Source: Rhodobacteraceae bacterium Araon29 (lineage in GTDB: Bacteria > Pseudomonadota > Alphaproteobacteria > Rhodobacterales > Rhodobacteraceae). From it: a stretch of 64,000 nucleotides of DNA. A program made the position numbers and the translations under genes. The stretch covers positions 2,533,501 to 2,597,500 of the forward strand of contig CP046865.1 in NCBI GenBank assembly GCA_039640505.1, in the 5' to 3' direction. Numbering within the stretch: the first letter of the stretch is position 1; each line of letters begins with the position of its first letter. The notes under the pieces are model-generated. The model was not told where the DNA came from. It saw only the letters and a program-made list of their open reading frames with translations, and did no database searches. Shown piece after piece: positions 49,118 through 59,151 of this stretch.

Positions 49118-50050
49118 TCAGACGTCGCCTACGGCTGGTTCACCCACCCGCATAATTTCCCACTGTAACTCTATTCCACTGTTTTTGAAAACCCTTTTTC
49201 GGACTAATTCGCCCAAACCTTCAAGGTCAGCAGCCGTTGCACCGCCGGCATTGATCATAAAATTGGAATGTTTCTCGCTCATTTGCGCACCGCCCAAGCG
49301 TGCGCCGCGCAGTCCAGCGTCCTCAATCACCTTCCAAGCCTTTAAATCATGCACATCGTCGGCGCGTCCGGTGCTGGAAAAACCTGCCGGATTGCGAAAC
49401 GTGCTGCCGGCGCTGAGCTCTTTGGTCGGCTGGGTGTCGTCCCGCTTAGCAAGCTGGGTGGCCATTCGCTCGGCGAGGGCTGCGGGATCGCTGGTTTCTG
49501 CCTCAAAAAGTGCCTCGGTGATGATCCATTCCGGGGGCAACGCGCTTTGGCGGTAAGCAAAACCCATATCATCTGCCCCCAAGGTGATGCGCTCGCCTTG
49601 CCGAGTCACCACGCTGGCCTCAATAAAATGGTCTTTCACATAGGATCCATAACAGCCTGCGTTCATCCGCACCGCGCCGCCGATACTGCCCGGAATGGTG
49701 CGCAAAAAGGTCAAGTCAAGTCCCGCCTCGGCGCTTTTGCGCGCCACATGCGCGTCCAGTGCCGCCGCCCCGACCCGCACGTGGCGACCGTCAATGGCTA
49801 TCTGGTTAAAGCCGCGCCCGAGCCGAACCACAACCGCCCGAAGCCCGCCATCACGCACAATAAGATTGCTGCCGACACCCATGGGAAAAACGGCAATATC
49901 AGAAGGTAAGTCGCGCATGAACTGACAGAGATCATCCTCATCAGCGGGTTGAAAGAAATAGTCAGCAACCCCACCGACGCGCAGCCAGGTCAGGCTTGAA
50001 AGATCCCGGTCTTGGGTTAGCTTTCCCCGCGGGGACGGTATATCAGGCAC
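49118..50050 (-). CDS. murB: UDP-N-acetylenolpyruvoylglucosamine reductase
   Basis: The 310-residue FAD enzyme has [12 protein letters not shown], the [15 protein letters not shown] loop, [19 protein letters not shown] (cited as [13 protein letters not shown]) and [12 protein letters not shown] with the catalytic Ser. It reduces UDP-GlcNAc-enolpyruvate to UDP-MurNAc with NADPH. Translation starts at GTG (50050), with GAGG seven bases before it. murC lies 62 bases upstream. Confidence 0.97.
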   Translation of the reverse strand: MPDIPSPRGKLTQDRDLSSLTWLRVGGVADYFFQPADEDDLCQFMRDLPSDIAVFPMGVGSNLIVRDGGLRAVVVRLGRGFNQIAIDGRHVRVGAAALDAHVARKSAEAGLDLTFLRTIPGSIGGAVRMNAGCYGSYVKDHFIEASVVTRQGERITLGADDMGFAYRQSALPPEWIITEALFEAETSDPAALAERMATQLAKRDDTQPTKELSAGSTFRNPAGFSSTGRADDVHDLKAWKVIEDAGLRGARLGGAQMSEKHSNFMINAGGATAADLEGLGELVRKRVFKNSGIELQWEIMRVGEPAVGDV

Positions 50051-50112
50051 GCTTAAACCTCATTTTTGTGTCCACCTGCCGCAAATAAGCAACGAATTGC
50101 AAGTAACTTTTC

Positions 50113-51516
50113 CTAGGCGCTTTTCTGCAAACGCGCCGGTAGATTATTAGCCCATGCGCTGATCGTGCCTGCCCCCAGACAGACAACAATATCGCCCGAC
50201 TTTGCCTCCGCGCGCACAAGGCGTTCCAGATCATCTTCCTTATGCAAAGCACAGGCATGGCGATGGCCATGCCGAATAAGTCCGGCCACCAGATCATCGC
50301 GTGACGCGCCTTCAATTGGATCTTCGCCGGCCGAAAACACTTCTGAAATCCCAACCACATCCGCTTCGTGAAAACAGCTGCTAAAGTCTTCAAAAAGGTC
50401 ATGCAACCGGCTATAGCGGTGCGGTTGATGCACGGCAATCACCCGACCTTCACAGGCCTGCCGCGCCGCTTTCAGCACCGCGGCGATCTCCACCGGATGA
50501 TGGCCGTAATCATCAATGATGGTCACGCCGCCCACTTCGCCCACCTTGGTAAAACGCCGGTTCACACCTTTAAAGGCGGATAAAGCCGCGCGTATTTCAT
50601 CGCCCTTCACCCCCAAATGCCGCGCCACTGCAACCGCTGCCAGCGCGTTTGAGACATTGTGATCGCCCGGCATCGGCAGGACGCAATCTTTTAGCACCTG
50701 ATCCTCTGTGCGCAGCTCCACATCGAAGTGGGCCGATCCTTGCCGGTAGGTCAAATTGACTGCGCGCACATCGGCTTGGGCATTAAACCCATAGGTCACC
50801 ACACGGCGATCAGTTATTTTTCCCACAAGGTTTTGTACCTCGGGATGATCCGTGCAGCAGACCGCAAGACCGTAAAACGGGATGTTAGACACAAACTCGG
50901 CAAAACCGCGCCGCAGGCTGTCAAAATCGCCCCAATGCTCCATATGTTCGGGATCAATATTGGTGATCACCGCCACTGTGGCCGGCAAGCGGTTAAAAGT
51001 GCCATCGCTTTCATCGGCTTCAACCACCATCCATTCGCCCTGCCCCAGCCGTGCATTTGATCCATAGGCGTGGATAATGCCGCCGTTGATCACCGTGGGA
51101 TCAAGCCCACCCCCATCAAGCAAAGCAGAAACCATTGTCGTGGTGGTGGTTTTTCCATGGGTACCCGCGACGGCCACATTTGACCTAAGCCGCATCAATT
51201 CAGCGAGCATTTCTGCCCGGCGCACCACCGGAAGGCCCTGCAGACGCGCGGCGTCCAATTCGGGATTGCCCGGCTTGATGGCAGAAGACACTACAACAAC
51301 CGCAGCATTTTCTAGATTTTTAGCCTGCTGGCCAATAAACACCTTTGCGCCCATCTGCTCTAAGCGGTCTATGATTTTGCTCGCCTTAAGATCAGAGCCC
51401 TGCACCACATAGCCAAGATTTATCAGCACCTCAGCAATGCCCGACATTCCAATGCCCCCGATGCCAACGAAATGGATGGCACCAACATCGGTGGGAAGTT
51501 TGGTTGCAGCATTCAT
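50113..51516 (-). CDS. murC: UDP-N-acetylmuramate--L-alanine ligase
   Basis: The 467-residue Mur ligase has an N-terminal [18 protein letters not shown] nucleotide-binding motif, the ATP loop [11 protein letters not shown] and a C-terminal domain with [12 protein letters not shown]. It adds L-Ala to UDP-MurNAc. The ATG at 51516 ([12 protein letters not shown]) lies two bases after the murG stop, so the genes are coupled. The open frame upstream within murG is unsupported. Confidence 0.97.
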   Translation of the reverse strand: MNAATKLPTDVGAIHFVGIGGIGMSGIAEVLINLGYVVQGSDLKASKIIDRLEQMGAKVFIGQQAKNLENAAVVVVSSAIKPGNPELDAARLQGLPVVRRAEMLAELMRLRSNVAVAGTHGKTTTTTMVSALLDGGGLDPTVINGGIIHAYGSNARLGQGEWMVVEADESDGTFNRLPATVAVITNIDPEHMEHWGDFDSLRRGFAEFVSNIPFYGLAVCCTDHPEVQNLVGKITDRRVVTYGFNAQADVRAVNLTYRQGSAHFDVELRTEDQVLKDCVLPMPGDHNVSNALAAVAVARHLGVKGDEIRAALSAFKGVNRRFTKVGEVGGVTIIDDYGHHPVEIAAVLKAARQACEGRVIAVHQPHRYSRLHDLFEDFSSCFHEADVVGISEVFSAGEDPIEGASRDDLVAGLIRHGHRHACALHKEDDLERLVRAEAKSGDIVVCLGAGTISAWANNLPARLQKSA

Positions 51517-51518
51517 CT

Positions 51519-52616
51519 TTATGTCTTTCGTTCGGCCAGATTTGCGACCAAATCGCTCAACCGCTCGGTCGCATCTACAATCCCACACCCGGCCGCTGAT
51601 ACGGCCATAGTTTGCAGGGTTTCGGGGCTTTGCATAAGCTCAGTCAGCTGTGCGCACAAGGCATCAACTTCAAAATCGGGTTCGGTGATCATAATTGCGC
51701 CGCCAGCATCGACCAAAGCGCGGGCATTTTCACTTTGCTCATCGCGGATTGCAGCCGCAAGCGGCACCAGAATTGAAGGCCGGCCGATCACGGATATATC
51801 CGCCACAGACGACGCGCCTGCGCGGCTAATCACCAGTTGCGCTTCGCTCATGCGGTTCGGCAGGTCATCAAAAAACGGCGCCACATCCGCGTTGATGCCG
51901 TTATCAGCGTAAAATTTCTGAACCCGCGGCAAATCTTCGTCACGGGCCTGATGGCTGACCCGCAAATGTTTGGTAATCTCAAGCGGCATATCAGCCAACG
52001 CGGGGGGCACAACATCCGATAGGATGCGCGCACCTTGACTGCCGCCGAACACCAGAACCGAAATAGGATAGTCACCCGGCGCAATATATCCCGATTTGGC
52101 TTTTTTCATCACCGCCGACCGCACCGGATTTCCGGTGTGAATGCCGCTAAGCTCATCCGGCATTTTGGTCGGCCATGTGCCGCAGGCAATACGGTCTACA
52201 TGTTTGGCAAAAAGCTGGTTGACCCGGCCCAAAACCCCGTTTTGTTCATGGATCATGCGCGGCAGCTCTAAAACCCAAGCGGCGGCCAGAGCCGGAATAC
52301 TGGGATAGCCACCAAAGCCGACCACAACAGTAGGGCGGTCCCGGCGCATTTTCCACCAGGCAGACAGGAACCCGATGCCGATCTGCAGCGGCACAAGCGC
52401 TTTGGCCAGCAACCCGCCACGTGCAAAGGTTGCAGAAGTGTTCACTTCGATTTCAACGGCCTCGGGAAACCCGCCGGTATAACGCGCACCGCGCAAATCA
52501 GTTGAAAGCTTGACCCGCCAGCCGCGCGCTAGCATTTCTTCGGCCAGCGCCTGCGCAGGAAACATATGCCCGCCCGTGCCACCAGCTGCCAAGACCAATA
52601 GCGGCGCCGAGCTCAT
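51519..52616 (-). CDS. murG: Lipid II synthase, UDP-GlcNAc transferase MurG
   Basis: The 365-residue GT28 enzyme has [12 protein letters not shown] near the N terminus and the [10 protein letters not shown] and [12 protein letters not shown] motifs of the donor domain. It adds GlcNAc to lipid I on the inner face of the membrane. Its ATG overlaps the ftsW stop by four bases (ATGA), and murC follows two bases after its own stop. Confidence 0.97.
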   Translation of the reverse strand: MSSAPLLVLAAGGTGGHMFPAQALAEEMLARGWRVKLSTDLRGARYTGGFPEAVEIEVNTSATFARGGLLAKALVPLQIGIGFLSAWWKMRRDRPTVVVGFGGYPSIPALAAAWVLELPRMIHEQNGVLGRVNQLFAKHVDRIACGTWPTKMPDELSGIHTGNPVRSAVMKKAKSGYIAPGDYPISVLVFGGSQGARILSDVVPPALADMPLEITKHLRVSHQARDEDLPRVQKFYADNGINADVAPFFDDLPNRMSEAQLVISRAGASSVADISVIGRPSILVPLAAAIRDEQSENARALVDAGGAIMITEPDFEVDALCAQLTELMQSPETLQTMAVSAAGCGIVDATERLSDLVANLAERKT

Positions 52617-53779
52617 CCGCGCCGCCCTACAAAGGCATCGGTGATGTCTTTTTGCGGTCTGCTGCGCGTAAAGGCCAAGAGCATGCCCATGGCAATGCCG
52701 CCCGCTATTAACGACGAGCCGCCGCAGCTGACAAAGGGCAATGTCATGCCTTTGGCTGGCAGCAACCGCACCGCCACCCCGATATTAATCACCGCCTGCA
52801 CTGTAAACATGCACACAAGACCAGCGCCGGCCAGCCGCACAAAACTGTCACGCTCACGCATCAAACGCAGCAGCGAGCAAACAACAATGCCAGCATAAAT
52901 TGCGATAATCAAACTGACCAAGACAAAGCCGTATTCTTCGGCGGCCACCGCAATGATGAAATCCGTATGGGCATCCGGCAGCGACCACTTTACCTGTCCT
53001 TCGCCAACACCAACCCCGAAAAATCCGCCCTCTTGGATTGCATTAGTGGCATATCCCAATTGGGTATTGGGATCTAAGTCCGGCGATAAAAACCCATCAA
53101 TCCTTCGCGCAAAATGCTCAGAAGCCGTGTAAATTCCCGCACCCGCAGCGACCATTAAGCCCGCCATACCCACCAGCAAAATCATCGGAGCCCCGGCGAT
53201 AAAATAGACCACGCCCCAACCAAAAAGAATTAAACAGGCCTGCCCGAAATCAGGTTGCAACATCAAAAGAACAGCCACAGTTATCGCCAGCAAAAAAGAC
53301 CAAAGCCGCCCCGGCGGGCCATGAATTTCCTCTGACGCTGCCATCAGCCAGGCGCTCACAACGATAAACCCCGGCTTTAAAAATTCTGACGGTTGCAGGC
53401 TGGCAAAGCCAAGCGCATACCAGCGCACGGATCCTTTGCCAAAATCCGTGCCGAAATACGGCAAAAGCGCAACCGCCACAAACGCCGCGCCAAACCCCAA
53501 AATCCCAAGCCGGCGGATCAGCCGGATCGGAAGCATCGAGCCGATCACCATAGCGGTTAGGCCTATGGCGCCATAAATCATCTGCCGTTCGACATAGTGA
53601 AAAGGAGCAAATCCATTTTTCTCAGCCAACGGCGGCGAGGCCGCAAAGCCAAGCAATATTCCGATACTGAAGAGTAAAAATACCGACGACAAGGTCCATT
53701 TATCGACCGTTCGCCACCATTTCGATACCACCGGCTCGCCGCGCGACACGGGAACCGAACCATACACCATCTCTGTCAT
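52613..53779 (-). CDS. ftsW: SEDS-family septal peptidoglycan glycosyltransferase FtsW
   Basis: The 388-residue polytopic membrane protein has about ten helices and SEDS signatures, including [18 protein letters not shown] (cited as [12 protein letters not shown]), [25 protein letters not shown] and [10 protein letters not shown]. It polymerises lipid II at the septum with its partner PBP3. Unlike the usual gene order, murD is not next to it: about 5.3 kb of other genes separate them. It therefore probably has its own promoter in the short gap shared with the divergent oxidoreductase gene. Confidence 0.96.
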   Translation of the reverse strand: MTEMVYGSVPVSRGEPVVSKWWRTVDKWTLSSVFLLFSIGILLGFAASPPLAEKNGFAPFHYVERQMIYGAIGLTAMVIGSMLPIRLIRRLGILGFGAAFVAVALLPYFGTDFGKGSVRWYALGFASLQPSEFLKPGFIVVSAWLMAASEEIHGPPGRLWSFLLAITVAVLLMLQPDFGQACLILFGWGVVYFIAGAPMILLVGMAGLMVAAGAGIYTASEHFARRIDGFLSPDLDPNTQLGYATNAIQEGGFFGVGVGEGQVKWSLPDAHTDFIIAVAAEEYGFVLVSLIIAIYAGIVVCSLLRLMRERDSFVRLAGAGLVCMFTVQAVINIGVAVRLLPAKGMTLPFVSCGGSSLIAGGIAMGMLLAFTRSRPQKDITDAFVGRRG

Positions 53780-53924
53780 GGGCTATGCCTAAACTGCCTC
53801 ATCTCAATGTCCTGCTCATGTCCCGTTTTCGGGATCTTGCAGCTAAACTACGCAATCTAAGCGCTGAATGCCAGAAAAAAGCTTTGCTCTTGTAAAATCG
53901 GCCAAAAACCGTCATCCGGCGGTC

Positions 53925-55109
53925 ATGCAATATGAAACCATTATTCTTGGCGCCGGTGCAGCCGGATTGATGTGCGCCGCCGAGGCGGGACCATCCACGT
54001 TGGTCCTTGATCATGCACGCGCGCCGGGCGAAAAAATCCGCATCTCGGGGGGTGGGCGGTGTAACTTCACCAATCTGCATAGTGCACCCGATCGGTTTTT
54101 ATCGCAAAATCCGCATTTTCACAAAAGCGCGCTCAGCCGCTATACCCAATGGGATTTTATTGATCTGATGCAGCGGCACGGCATCGCCTATCATGAAAAA
54201 ACCCTTGGCCAGCTATTTTGTGACGGCTCATCCAAAGAGGTGGTGGCGATGCTGCGGGCCGAAGTGATGCGAGCGGGCGCGGCGCTCTGGCTTCAGACAT
54301 CGCTCAAAGAGCTGCGCAAAACCGACGGTGGATTTGCCTTGCGTGTTGAAAAAGAGGGCGTAGATATTTCCCTTCACTGCCACCATTTGGTGGTGGCCAC
54401 GGGCGGAAAATCCATCCCCAAAATGGGCGCCACCGGGCTGGCTTATGACATCGCAGATCAATTCGGCATCCCTTGCATTGAAACCCGCCCAGCGCTGGTG
54501 CCTTTGACGTTTTCAGATCAGCGCTTCAAACCGATCACCGGCCTATCGGCGTCCGCCCGCGTTTCCACCGAAACCGCATATTTTGACGAGGCCTTGCTGT
54601 TTACTCATCGTGGTCTGTCCGGCCCTGCCATTTTGCAAATTTCATCTTACTGGCGCGAAGGCAAAAGCTTGACCATCGACCTTTTGCCAGACAGGGCACT
54701 CAGCGCCGAATTAAGTGCCGAGCGGGCACAGAATGGCCGCCGCCAATTAAGCACAGTGCTGGCCCAATTCCTGCCCGCACGTCTGGTGAGCCATCTGGCG
54801 TCCGAGCTGTCCATAACCGGTAAACTGGCCGATCAATCCGACCAGAAAATCGCCGCGCTAGAGCATGCATTGAAAAACTGGCAGGTGATCCCCAGCGGCT
54901 CAGAAGGCTACCGTACCGCCGAGGTCACCTTGGGCGGCATCAACACCGCTGCGCTGTCGTCCAAAACGATGATGGCAAAATCTGTAAAAGGGCTCTACTT
55001 CATTGGTGAGGCGGTGGATGTAACCGGCTGGCTGGGCGGCTATAACTTCCAATGGGCCTGGTCATCGGGCTGGGCCGCAGCCCAAGCCATCAATTCGGCG
55101 CCGGCCTAA
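53925..55109 (+). CDS. HI0933/YhiN-family NAD(P)/FAD-dependent oxidoreductase
   Basis: The ~394-residue flavoprotein has an N-terminal Rossmann fold (ILGAGAAGLMCAAE) and the family motif ISGGGRCNFTN. A C-terminal GGINTAALSSKTMMAKSVKGLYFIGE (cited as GLYFIGEAVDVTGWLGGYNF) FAD region closes it. The biochemical role of this family is not well defined. It is on the + strand within an otherwise minus-strand dcw region. Its stop overlaps that of the methyltransferase by about 20 bases (convergent). The ATG at 53925 fits the family start; the 19 codons upstream are unsupported. Confidence 0.88.
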   Translation: MQYETIILGAGAAGLMCAAEAGPSTLVLDHARAPGEKIRISGGGRCNFTNLHSAPDRFLSQNPHFHKSALSRYTQWDFIDLMQRHGIAYHEKTLGQLFCDGSSKEVVAMLRAEVMRAGAALWLQTSLKELRKTDGGFALRVEKEGVDISLHCHHLVVATGGKSIPKMGATGLAYDIADQFGIPCIETRPALVPLTFSDQRFKPITGLSASARVSTETAYFDEALLFTHRGLSGPAILQISSYWREGKSLTIDLLPDRALSAELSAERAQNGRRQLSTVLAQFLPARLVSHLASELSITGKLADQSDQKIAALEHALKNWQVIPSGSEGYRTAEVTLGGINTAALSSKTMMAKSVKGLYFIGEAVDVTGWLGGYNFQWAWSSGWAAAQAINSAPA

Positions 55110-55848
55110 GGCTGACGATAAGTTCGGGCGCCTCATCACCAATCGCACGGCGGTTCCAATCCCCATAGGCGCTTTCAAGCGCCAAACCTGCGGCTGCTGC
55201 CAAACCGGTGATCTCTTCCAGTGTGGTAAACCTAAGCCGGCTGTGCGACACCAGACGCTCATCTTGGCCTGCCCCCCGAACCTCAAAGGTATAATGCTCT
55301 TCAAAACTGACAAATCCTGCGGATACATCCAGCACATTATGCCAAACCCGGACACGGTCGCCACCGGGCAACACAAGCTGCCGCTCCGAACGCTCAGGCA
55401 CCCAATTAAGCCATGCGCGCCGCGCCGGATTGCGGGTGTCAAACACGAACCGGCCCTCGGGCGTCAACAGCCGCCGCACCGCCTCAAAATGCGCCAAAAT
55501 CTCGGCGTCACTGCCCAGCTCCTGAAAGGCATGGCCAGTCATGTATAGAAGCGCAAATTTCAGCTCTGGCGCAAAGCCTTCTAAAATGCCCTGCTGCCAG
55601 ATCACCCGATCGCCGCCCGCGCGGCGGCGCGCCACATCCAGCATGGCGGACGAGGGATCAAGCCCATAAACCAAAGGGCCGCACAGCGCCGCCTCAACCG
55701 TCAACGCGCCGGTGCCGCAACCCACATCTAAAATCGGCCCTGCCGCCTCGGCCACCAGATCAAGATAATACTCCCAATCTGCCCCCCGCGCGTTCAAAAG
55801 TTCATAAAGTGCAACCAGCCTTGGGTTCTCATAACACTCTTTTTCCAA
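55090..55848 (-). CDS. Class I SAM-dependent methyltransferase
   Basis: The 252-residue protein has motif I as ILDVGCGTGALTVEAAL near residue 40, an acidic YGLDPSSAMLDVARR motif II and FALLYMTGHAFQEL. The substrate is unknown. The C-terminal half has beta-rich sequence (VRVWHNVLDVSAGFVSFEEHYTF in part) as in small-molecule methyltransferases. The start is TTG at 55848, supported by AAGGAG seven bases before it. It is part of the segment between murD and ftsW. Confidence 0.85.
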   Translation of the reverse strand: MEKECYENPRLVALYELLNARGADWEYYLDLVAEAAGPILDVGCGTGALTVEAALCGPLVYGLDPSSAMLDVARRRAGGDRVIWQQGILEGFAPELKFALLYMTGHAFQELGSDAEILAHFEAVRRLLTPEGRFVFDTRNPARRAWLNWVPERSERQLVLPGGDRVRVWHNVLDVSAGFVSFEEHYTFEVRGAGQDERLVSHSRLRFTTLEEITGLAAAAGLALESAYGDWNRRAIGDEAPELIVSLRPAPN

Positions 55849-55908
55849 TCATCCGCTCCTTCCAAAAAAACCGCGCCCCTGCCAAGCCTAAAACAATCCA
55901 AACCGCAG

Positions 55909-55933
55909 ATTTTTTCTTCGCAAAAATACTCCC
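55909..55933 (-). terminator. Recurring 3'-end motif downstream of the ABC-F gene
   Basis: On the minus strand GGGAGTATTTTTGCGAAGAAAAA matches the motif after recN (40347-40384). It lies about 135 bases past the ABC-F stop. A role in transcript ends is inferred from position. Confidence 0.3.
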
Positions 55934-56067
55934 TAAAATACCCCAGGCATCCACAGAGCCACCGTTAATTTAACCACTGACTCACAACAGCCCCTAGGCA
56001 TAAGCGGGTATTTCTACTGGCAATTACACCTATAAAGATAGAAGATGCATAGCACCTGCGCCCCGCC

Positions 56068-57585
56068 TTATCCAGCGTCCATTTCCGCACGTAAAAAGGG
56101 CTCTGGGCTGTCATACTCTTGCAGTTTTCCACGCTCTATCCACCAGAACCGCGTACCGATATTGCGCAGAAAACTCCGGTCATGGGTGACAATTAGGCAG
56201 GACAGCTGATGGCCAATTAATTCTTCCTCCAAAGCTTCTTGGCCGCCGATATCAAGATGGTTGGTGGGCTCATCCAAAAGATAGAAATTGGGGGTCTTTA
56301 GCCGCAACAGCAACAGTGCCAAACGTGCTTTTTGGCCGCCAGATAACGTACTTATTTTGCGGTTTTGCTGCGCCACGGATAACCCTGCCGCCGCCAGTAA
56401 ACCACGTGCACGCTGATCTGAAATTTCAAAATGCTGCGTTGTGCTTTCCATAGCGCTCTGATCCATATTAATTTGACTTAAGCTTTGATCAGAATAGCCT
56501 GCAATAACAGATGATGCGCATTTAACCTCACTGCCCTGCCGCGCAAAGGCGCTGTGTATCATTTTTATCAATTGCGTTTTACCAGCTCCGTTGGCACCGA
56601 GTAAAATGACCCTGTCGCCTTTGCAGATCCACTTTTGACCAGTTTTGTAAAGCAGCCTGCCAGAGGGCGTTTGAACGCAAATATCGTCCAGAGTGATCAG
56701 CGCTTTCGCATGCGTGCCCCGATTGGTCAGCTTGATGGCACCCGCATTGTTTTCTTTATGCGCAGCCGCTGCGCTGCCCTCAATCTGGCTTGCCCGCGCG
56801 CTGAGCTGCTTGGTTTTTGTCAGCAGCAAATCCGATCCCGAATTGATGCCAATATTCTTTAACTTTGCCGCCTGCCTTCTCAGCTGCCGGGCTTTGCTCA
56901 TCTCATTGGCAAAGCGGCGTTCATCTACCACGTCCTCGGCTGCAAGCGCATCGCGTGCTTGGCCAAAGGGCTTTTGAAAAAGCCGCGATCCTTGCGGCCT
57001 TAGAAACAGGGTTTGCTCTGTGGTCGCATCAAGGAACGCCCGATCATGTGATGTGATGATCACAGGCACGTCTTTGGGCAGTTTTGCCAGCCAAGCCTGC
57101 AAAAGGCTGATACGGCCCAAATCAAGGTGGTTGGTCGGCTCATCGAGCAATAAAATATCCGGCTCCTGCACCCAAACCGCCGCCAGCATCGCGGTGCGCT
57201 GCCACCCGCCGCTCAGCTCGTTAAGAGGTTTTCGCACCAAATCAAGTGGCACCTTTAGATCCCCAAGCACGACGTCAACGCGCCAGCTTTCATAATCGGC
57301 CTGCTCTTTTGCTAGCGCGCCCAAAACCCAGTCATAAAATGAAAATGACAAGGCCCTTTGGGGCAGGTTTTGTTTTACAGTGCCCACACGCAGCCCCCGC
57401 GCGCGGGTAATTTGACCCTCTGTGGGGTCCAGTTCACCGGCCAAGCAGGCCATAAGCGAGGACTTGCCCCGACCGTTGGCCGCAACAAGCCCGATACGGT
57501 CGCCTTTAGAAATGGTCAGGTTTAGATCGGAAAATAGCCTATGCCCACGGGTCACGCCGAGGGACGAGATATTGATTAAGGTCAT
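56068..57585 (-). CDS. ABC-F family ATP-binding protein
   Basis: The 505-residue protein has two ABC ATPase domains and no membrane domain. Walker A motifs are NGRGKSSL and GANGAGKTQL. The ABC signatures are LSGGW and LSGGQ, and the Walker B regions are ILLLDEPTNHLDL and YLLDEPTNHLDI. A basic linker rich in Lys, Arg and Ala joins them. ABC-F proteins act on ribosomes in translation or drug protection; the subtype is not clear. Its 5' leader contains a short GCCCTG/CAGGGC hairpin (57681-57704), and ABC-F genes are often attenuated; regulation here is only a suggestion. Confidence 0.92.
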   Translation of the reverse strand: MTLINISSLGVTRGHRLFSDLNLTISKGDRIGLVAANGRGKSSLMACLAGELDPTEGQITRARGLRVGTVKQNLPQRALSFSFYDWVLGALAKEQADYESWRVDVVLGDLKVPLDLVRKPLNELSGGWQRTAMLAAVWVQEPDILLLDEPTNHLDLGRISLLQAWLAKLPKDVPVIITSHDRAFLDATTEQTLFLRPQGSRLFQKPFGQARDALAAEDVVDERRFANEMSKARQLRRQAAKLKNIGINSGSDLLLTKTKQLSARASQIEGSAAAAHKENNAGAIKLTNRGTHAKALITLDDICVQTPSGRLLYKTGQKWICKGDRVILLGANGAGKTQLIKMIHSAFARQGSEVKCASSVIAGYSDQSLSQINMDQSAMESTTQHFEISDQRARGLLAAAGLSVAQQNRKISTLSGGQKARLALLLLRLKTPNFYLLDEPTNHLDIGGQEALEEELIGHQLSCLIVTHDRSFLRNIGTRFWWIERGKLQEYDSPEPFLRAEMDAG

Positions 57586-58223
57586 TGAGGTCTCGCATCA
57601 AAGAAACAAGGGCCGCAGCGCGGCTTTGGGCAGACCTGTTATGCGAGCGCTCTTTAGGGTATAAGAAGACGCCTCTGACCTGCCCTGCAAACGGATTTAC
57701 AGGGCTTGGCGCGGACCATGCTGAAGTCGGCGGATGATACGCATGTTCAGCACTTTCCCTCCTATTGTTGATGCCGTTTGATCTTTACACCTATAGGCTG
57801 TATTTTATTCGGTCAATATATTTCGGCCCAAAGGGTATAAAACGCCGACAGCGCCTTTGATGCGGCCGCTTAAGATACAGCTGATCCAAACCTCGCCGCC
57901 GGGGCAACAGCCGATCTATGCAGGAACATCAAAACCCCACTCTGATGTTAGCTTTAAGAGCCGCTCGCTTTCAGAATAGAAAAGCAAGATTTTCAGGGCA
58001 GAAGCCGGCCCAAAATCGCACCTGCGCGAAACTGCCGCGTTACCGACGCAATACCGATGATGTCTTTTGGCCTATTTTGCAGCCAAATGCCCGAGGTGTA
58101 GGACAGACGGGCCATTCGTGACTTTGTACTTAAGTTCTGGTTTGAGTTAGGTGAAACATTGACTGTCTGCCCCAAAAAAGCCAATGGTGTGTTTGCTGAA
58201 ACACTCAAAAAGTAAGGTGTATT
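57586..58223. other. 638-base region upstream of the ABC-F gene
   Basis: It carries the ABC-F promoter and leader near 57586-57800, with a possible hairpin at 57681-57704. The first copy of the long direct repeat is at 58006-58089. I see no convincing gene. The stretch from 58006 to 59151 looks like an insertion or duplication next to murD. Confidence 0.4.
58006..58089. repeat. Direct repeat copy A (copy of the murD 3' end and its downstream region)
   Basis: An 84-base stretch aligns without gaps to 59068-59151 with about 11 mismatches by my count; 32 bases (58006-58037) are identical. On the minus strand its right end reads HLAAK-stop, imitating the last codons of murD (HLAAQ-stop). The coding resemblance ends at about this point. 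Confidence 0.75.
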
Positions 58224-58805
58224 GTGGTGTTTATTACCAATTTTCAAAAGGTTCTGGAGGCCATAGCGCTGTTCTTGGCTATGGACACTGGCCAGGCCGA
58301 CGAACTCAACATTCCTGCCCTCCGAATGTCCGAGCTATTTTTTGAAAGATGCGTGCCATCAATATTGGATGAGCAGAGTATAAACGGAGACGGTTTAGAC
58401 CTGTTACCCAGAGAAACCGCCCTCAGCATCGGAGCAAATACAGGACGCGCATGGATGCCATTCGATGCGCACGTATCACTGTCTGACTTACATAGCTCTG
58501 AGGGGAGATTTTATGGATGCCAAGTTCGTTGGCATACCCTCGCCGCCGAAGGTCTTAGTGTCACCATGAGCTATGGTCAAGTAATAGATGCCTTCAACGC
58601 ATGGGCAGACGATGAGGTCTCACAAGGAACACTGGCCGCAATAAAACAGTGTGGTGATCTAAACACAAAATATCTGCGGGTCGTTGAAAGCAGAACTGAA
58701 CGCAGTCAACCCGTCCGTTTTGTGCTCGCATATGACAGTAATATTGATTTTATCTTCTTGATGGCGGGTGAAACTGACGTCGTGGGTGAACCAGAAACAT
58801 GCTGA
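58224..58805 (+). CDS. Orphan hypothetical protein, 193 residues, between direct repeats
   Basis: This GTG-started frame has AAGG about six bases upstream (AAGGTGTATT). The protein has a short hydrophobic N-terminal stretch (ALFLAM) that is weak for a signal peptide. A mixed body follows, including GRFYGCQVRWHTLAAEGLS and a C-terminal hydrophobic strand FVLAYDSNIDFIFLMAG. I do not recognise a family. It lies between two copies of a repeat that includes the murD end, on the strand opposite to the dcw genes, so it may be inserted DNA. It could be a real secreted or cytoplasmic protein, or the remnant of a larger gene. Confidence 0.5.
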   Translation: MVFITNFQKVLEAIALFLAMDTGQADELNIPALRMSELFFERCVPSILDEQSINGDGLDLLPRETALSIGANTGRAWMPFDAHVSLSDLHSSEGRFYGCQVRWHTLAAEGLSVTMSYGQVIDAFNAWADDEVSQGTLAAIKQCGDLNTKYLRVVESRTERSQPVRFVLAYDSNIDFIFLMAGETDVVGEPETC

Positions 58806-59067
58806 AGCGGACATTTATGATCAGCGCAGCATCGGTCAATATGGGCTCAAAGAAGACATTAGAAGTTCGCCCACTTTAGAGGTCCTGACCCTAGATTGTT
58901 CAAAAGTACGTTTGATGTCAGTCGCGTTCAATACTACGTAATCATGCTTCAAGAATTTACAAATCTTGAGGGTCAGCATAGAGATTTTTGTAATACAGAA
59001 ACTACGCTTTTTCACTTTAAAACTGTAATCTTTAAGACTTGCAAAATTAGATTTTTGGGGCAGATGT
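58806..59067. other. Non-coding stretch between the orphan gene and repeat copy B
   Basis: Roughly 260 bases of AT-rich DNA with no frame, hairpin or RNA gene that I can support. It forms the right part of the segment bounded by the direct repeats. Confidence 0.35.
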
Positions 59068-59151
59068 CGGCCCAAAATCGCACCTGCGCGAAACTGCCGT
59101 GATACCGACCCAATACCGACAGTGTTTTTTTGCCTATTGAGCCGCCAAATG
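59068..59151. repeat. Direct repeat copy B, spanning the murD stop codon
   Basis: This is the partner of 58006-58089 in the same orientation. Its right 18 bases are the real last codons of murD; the rest lies downstream of the murD stop. It contains two 11-base units of the form GATACCGACCC / AATACCGACAG. Confidence 0.75.
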
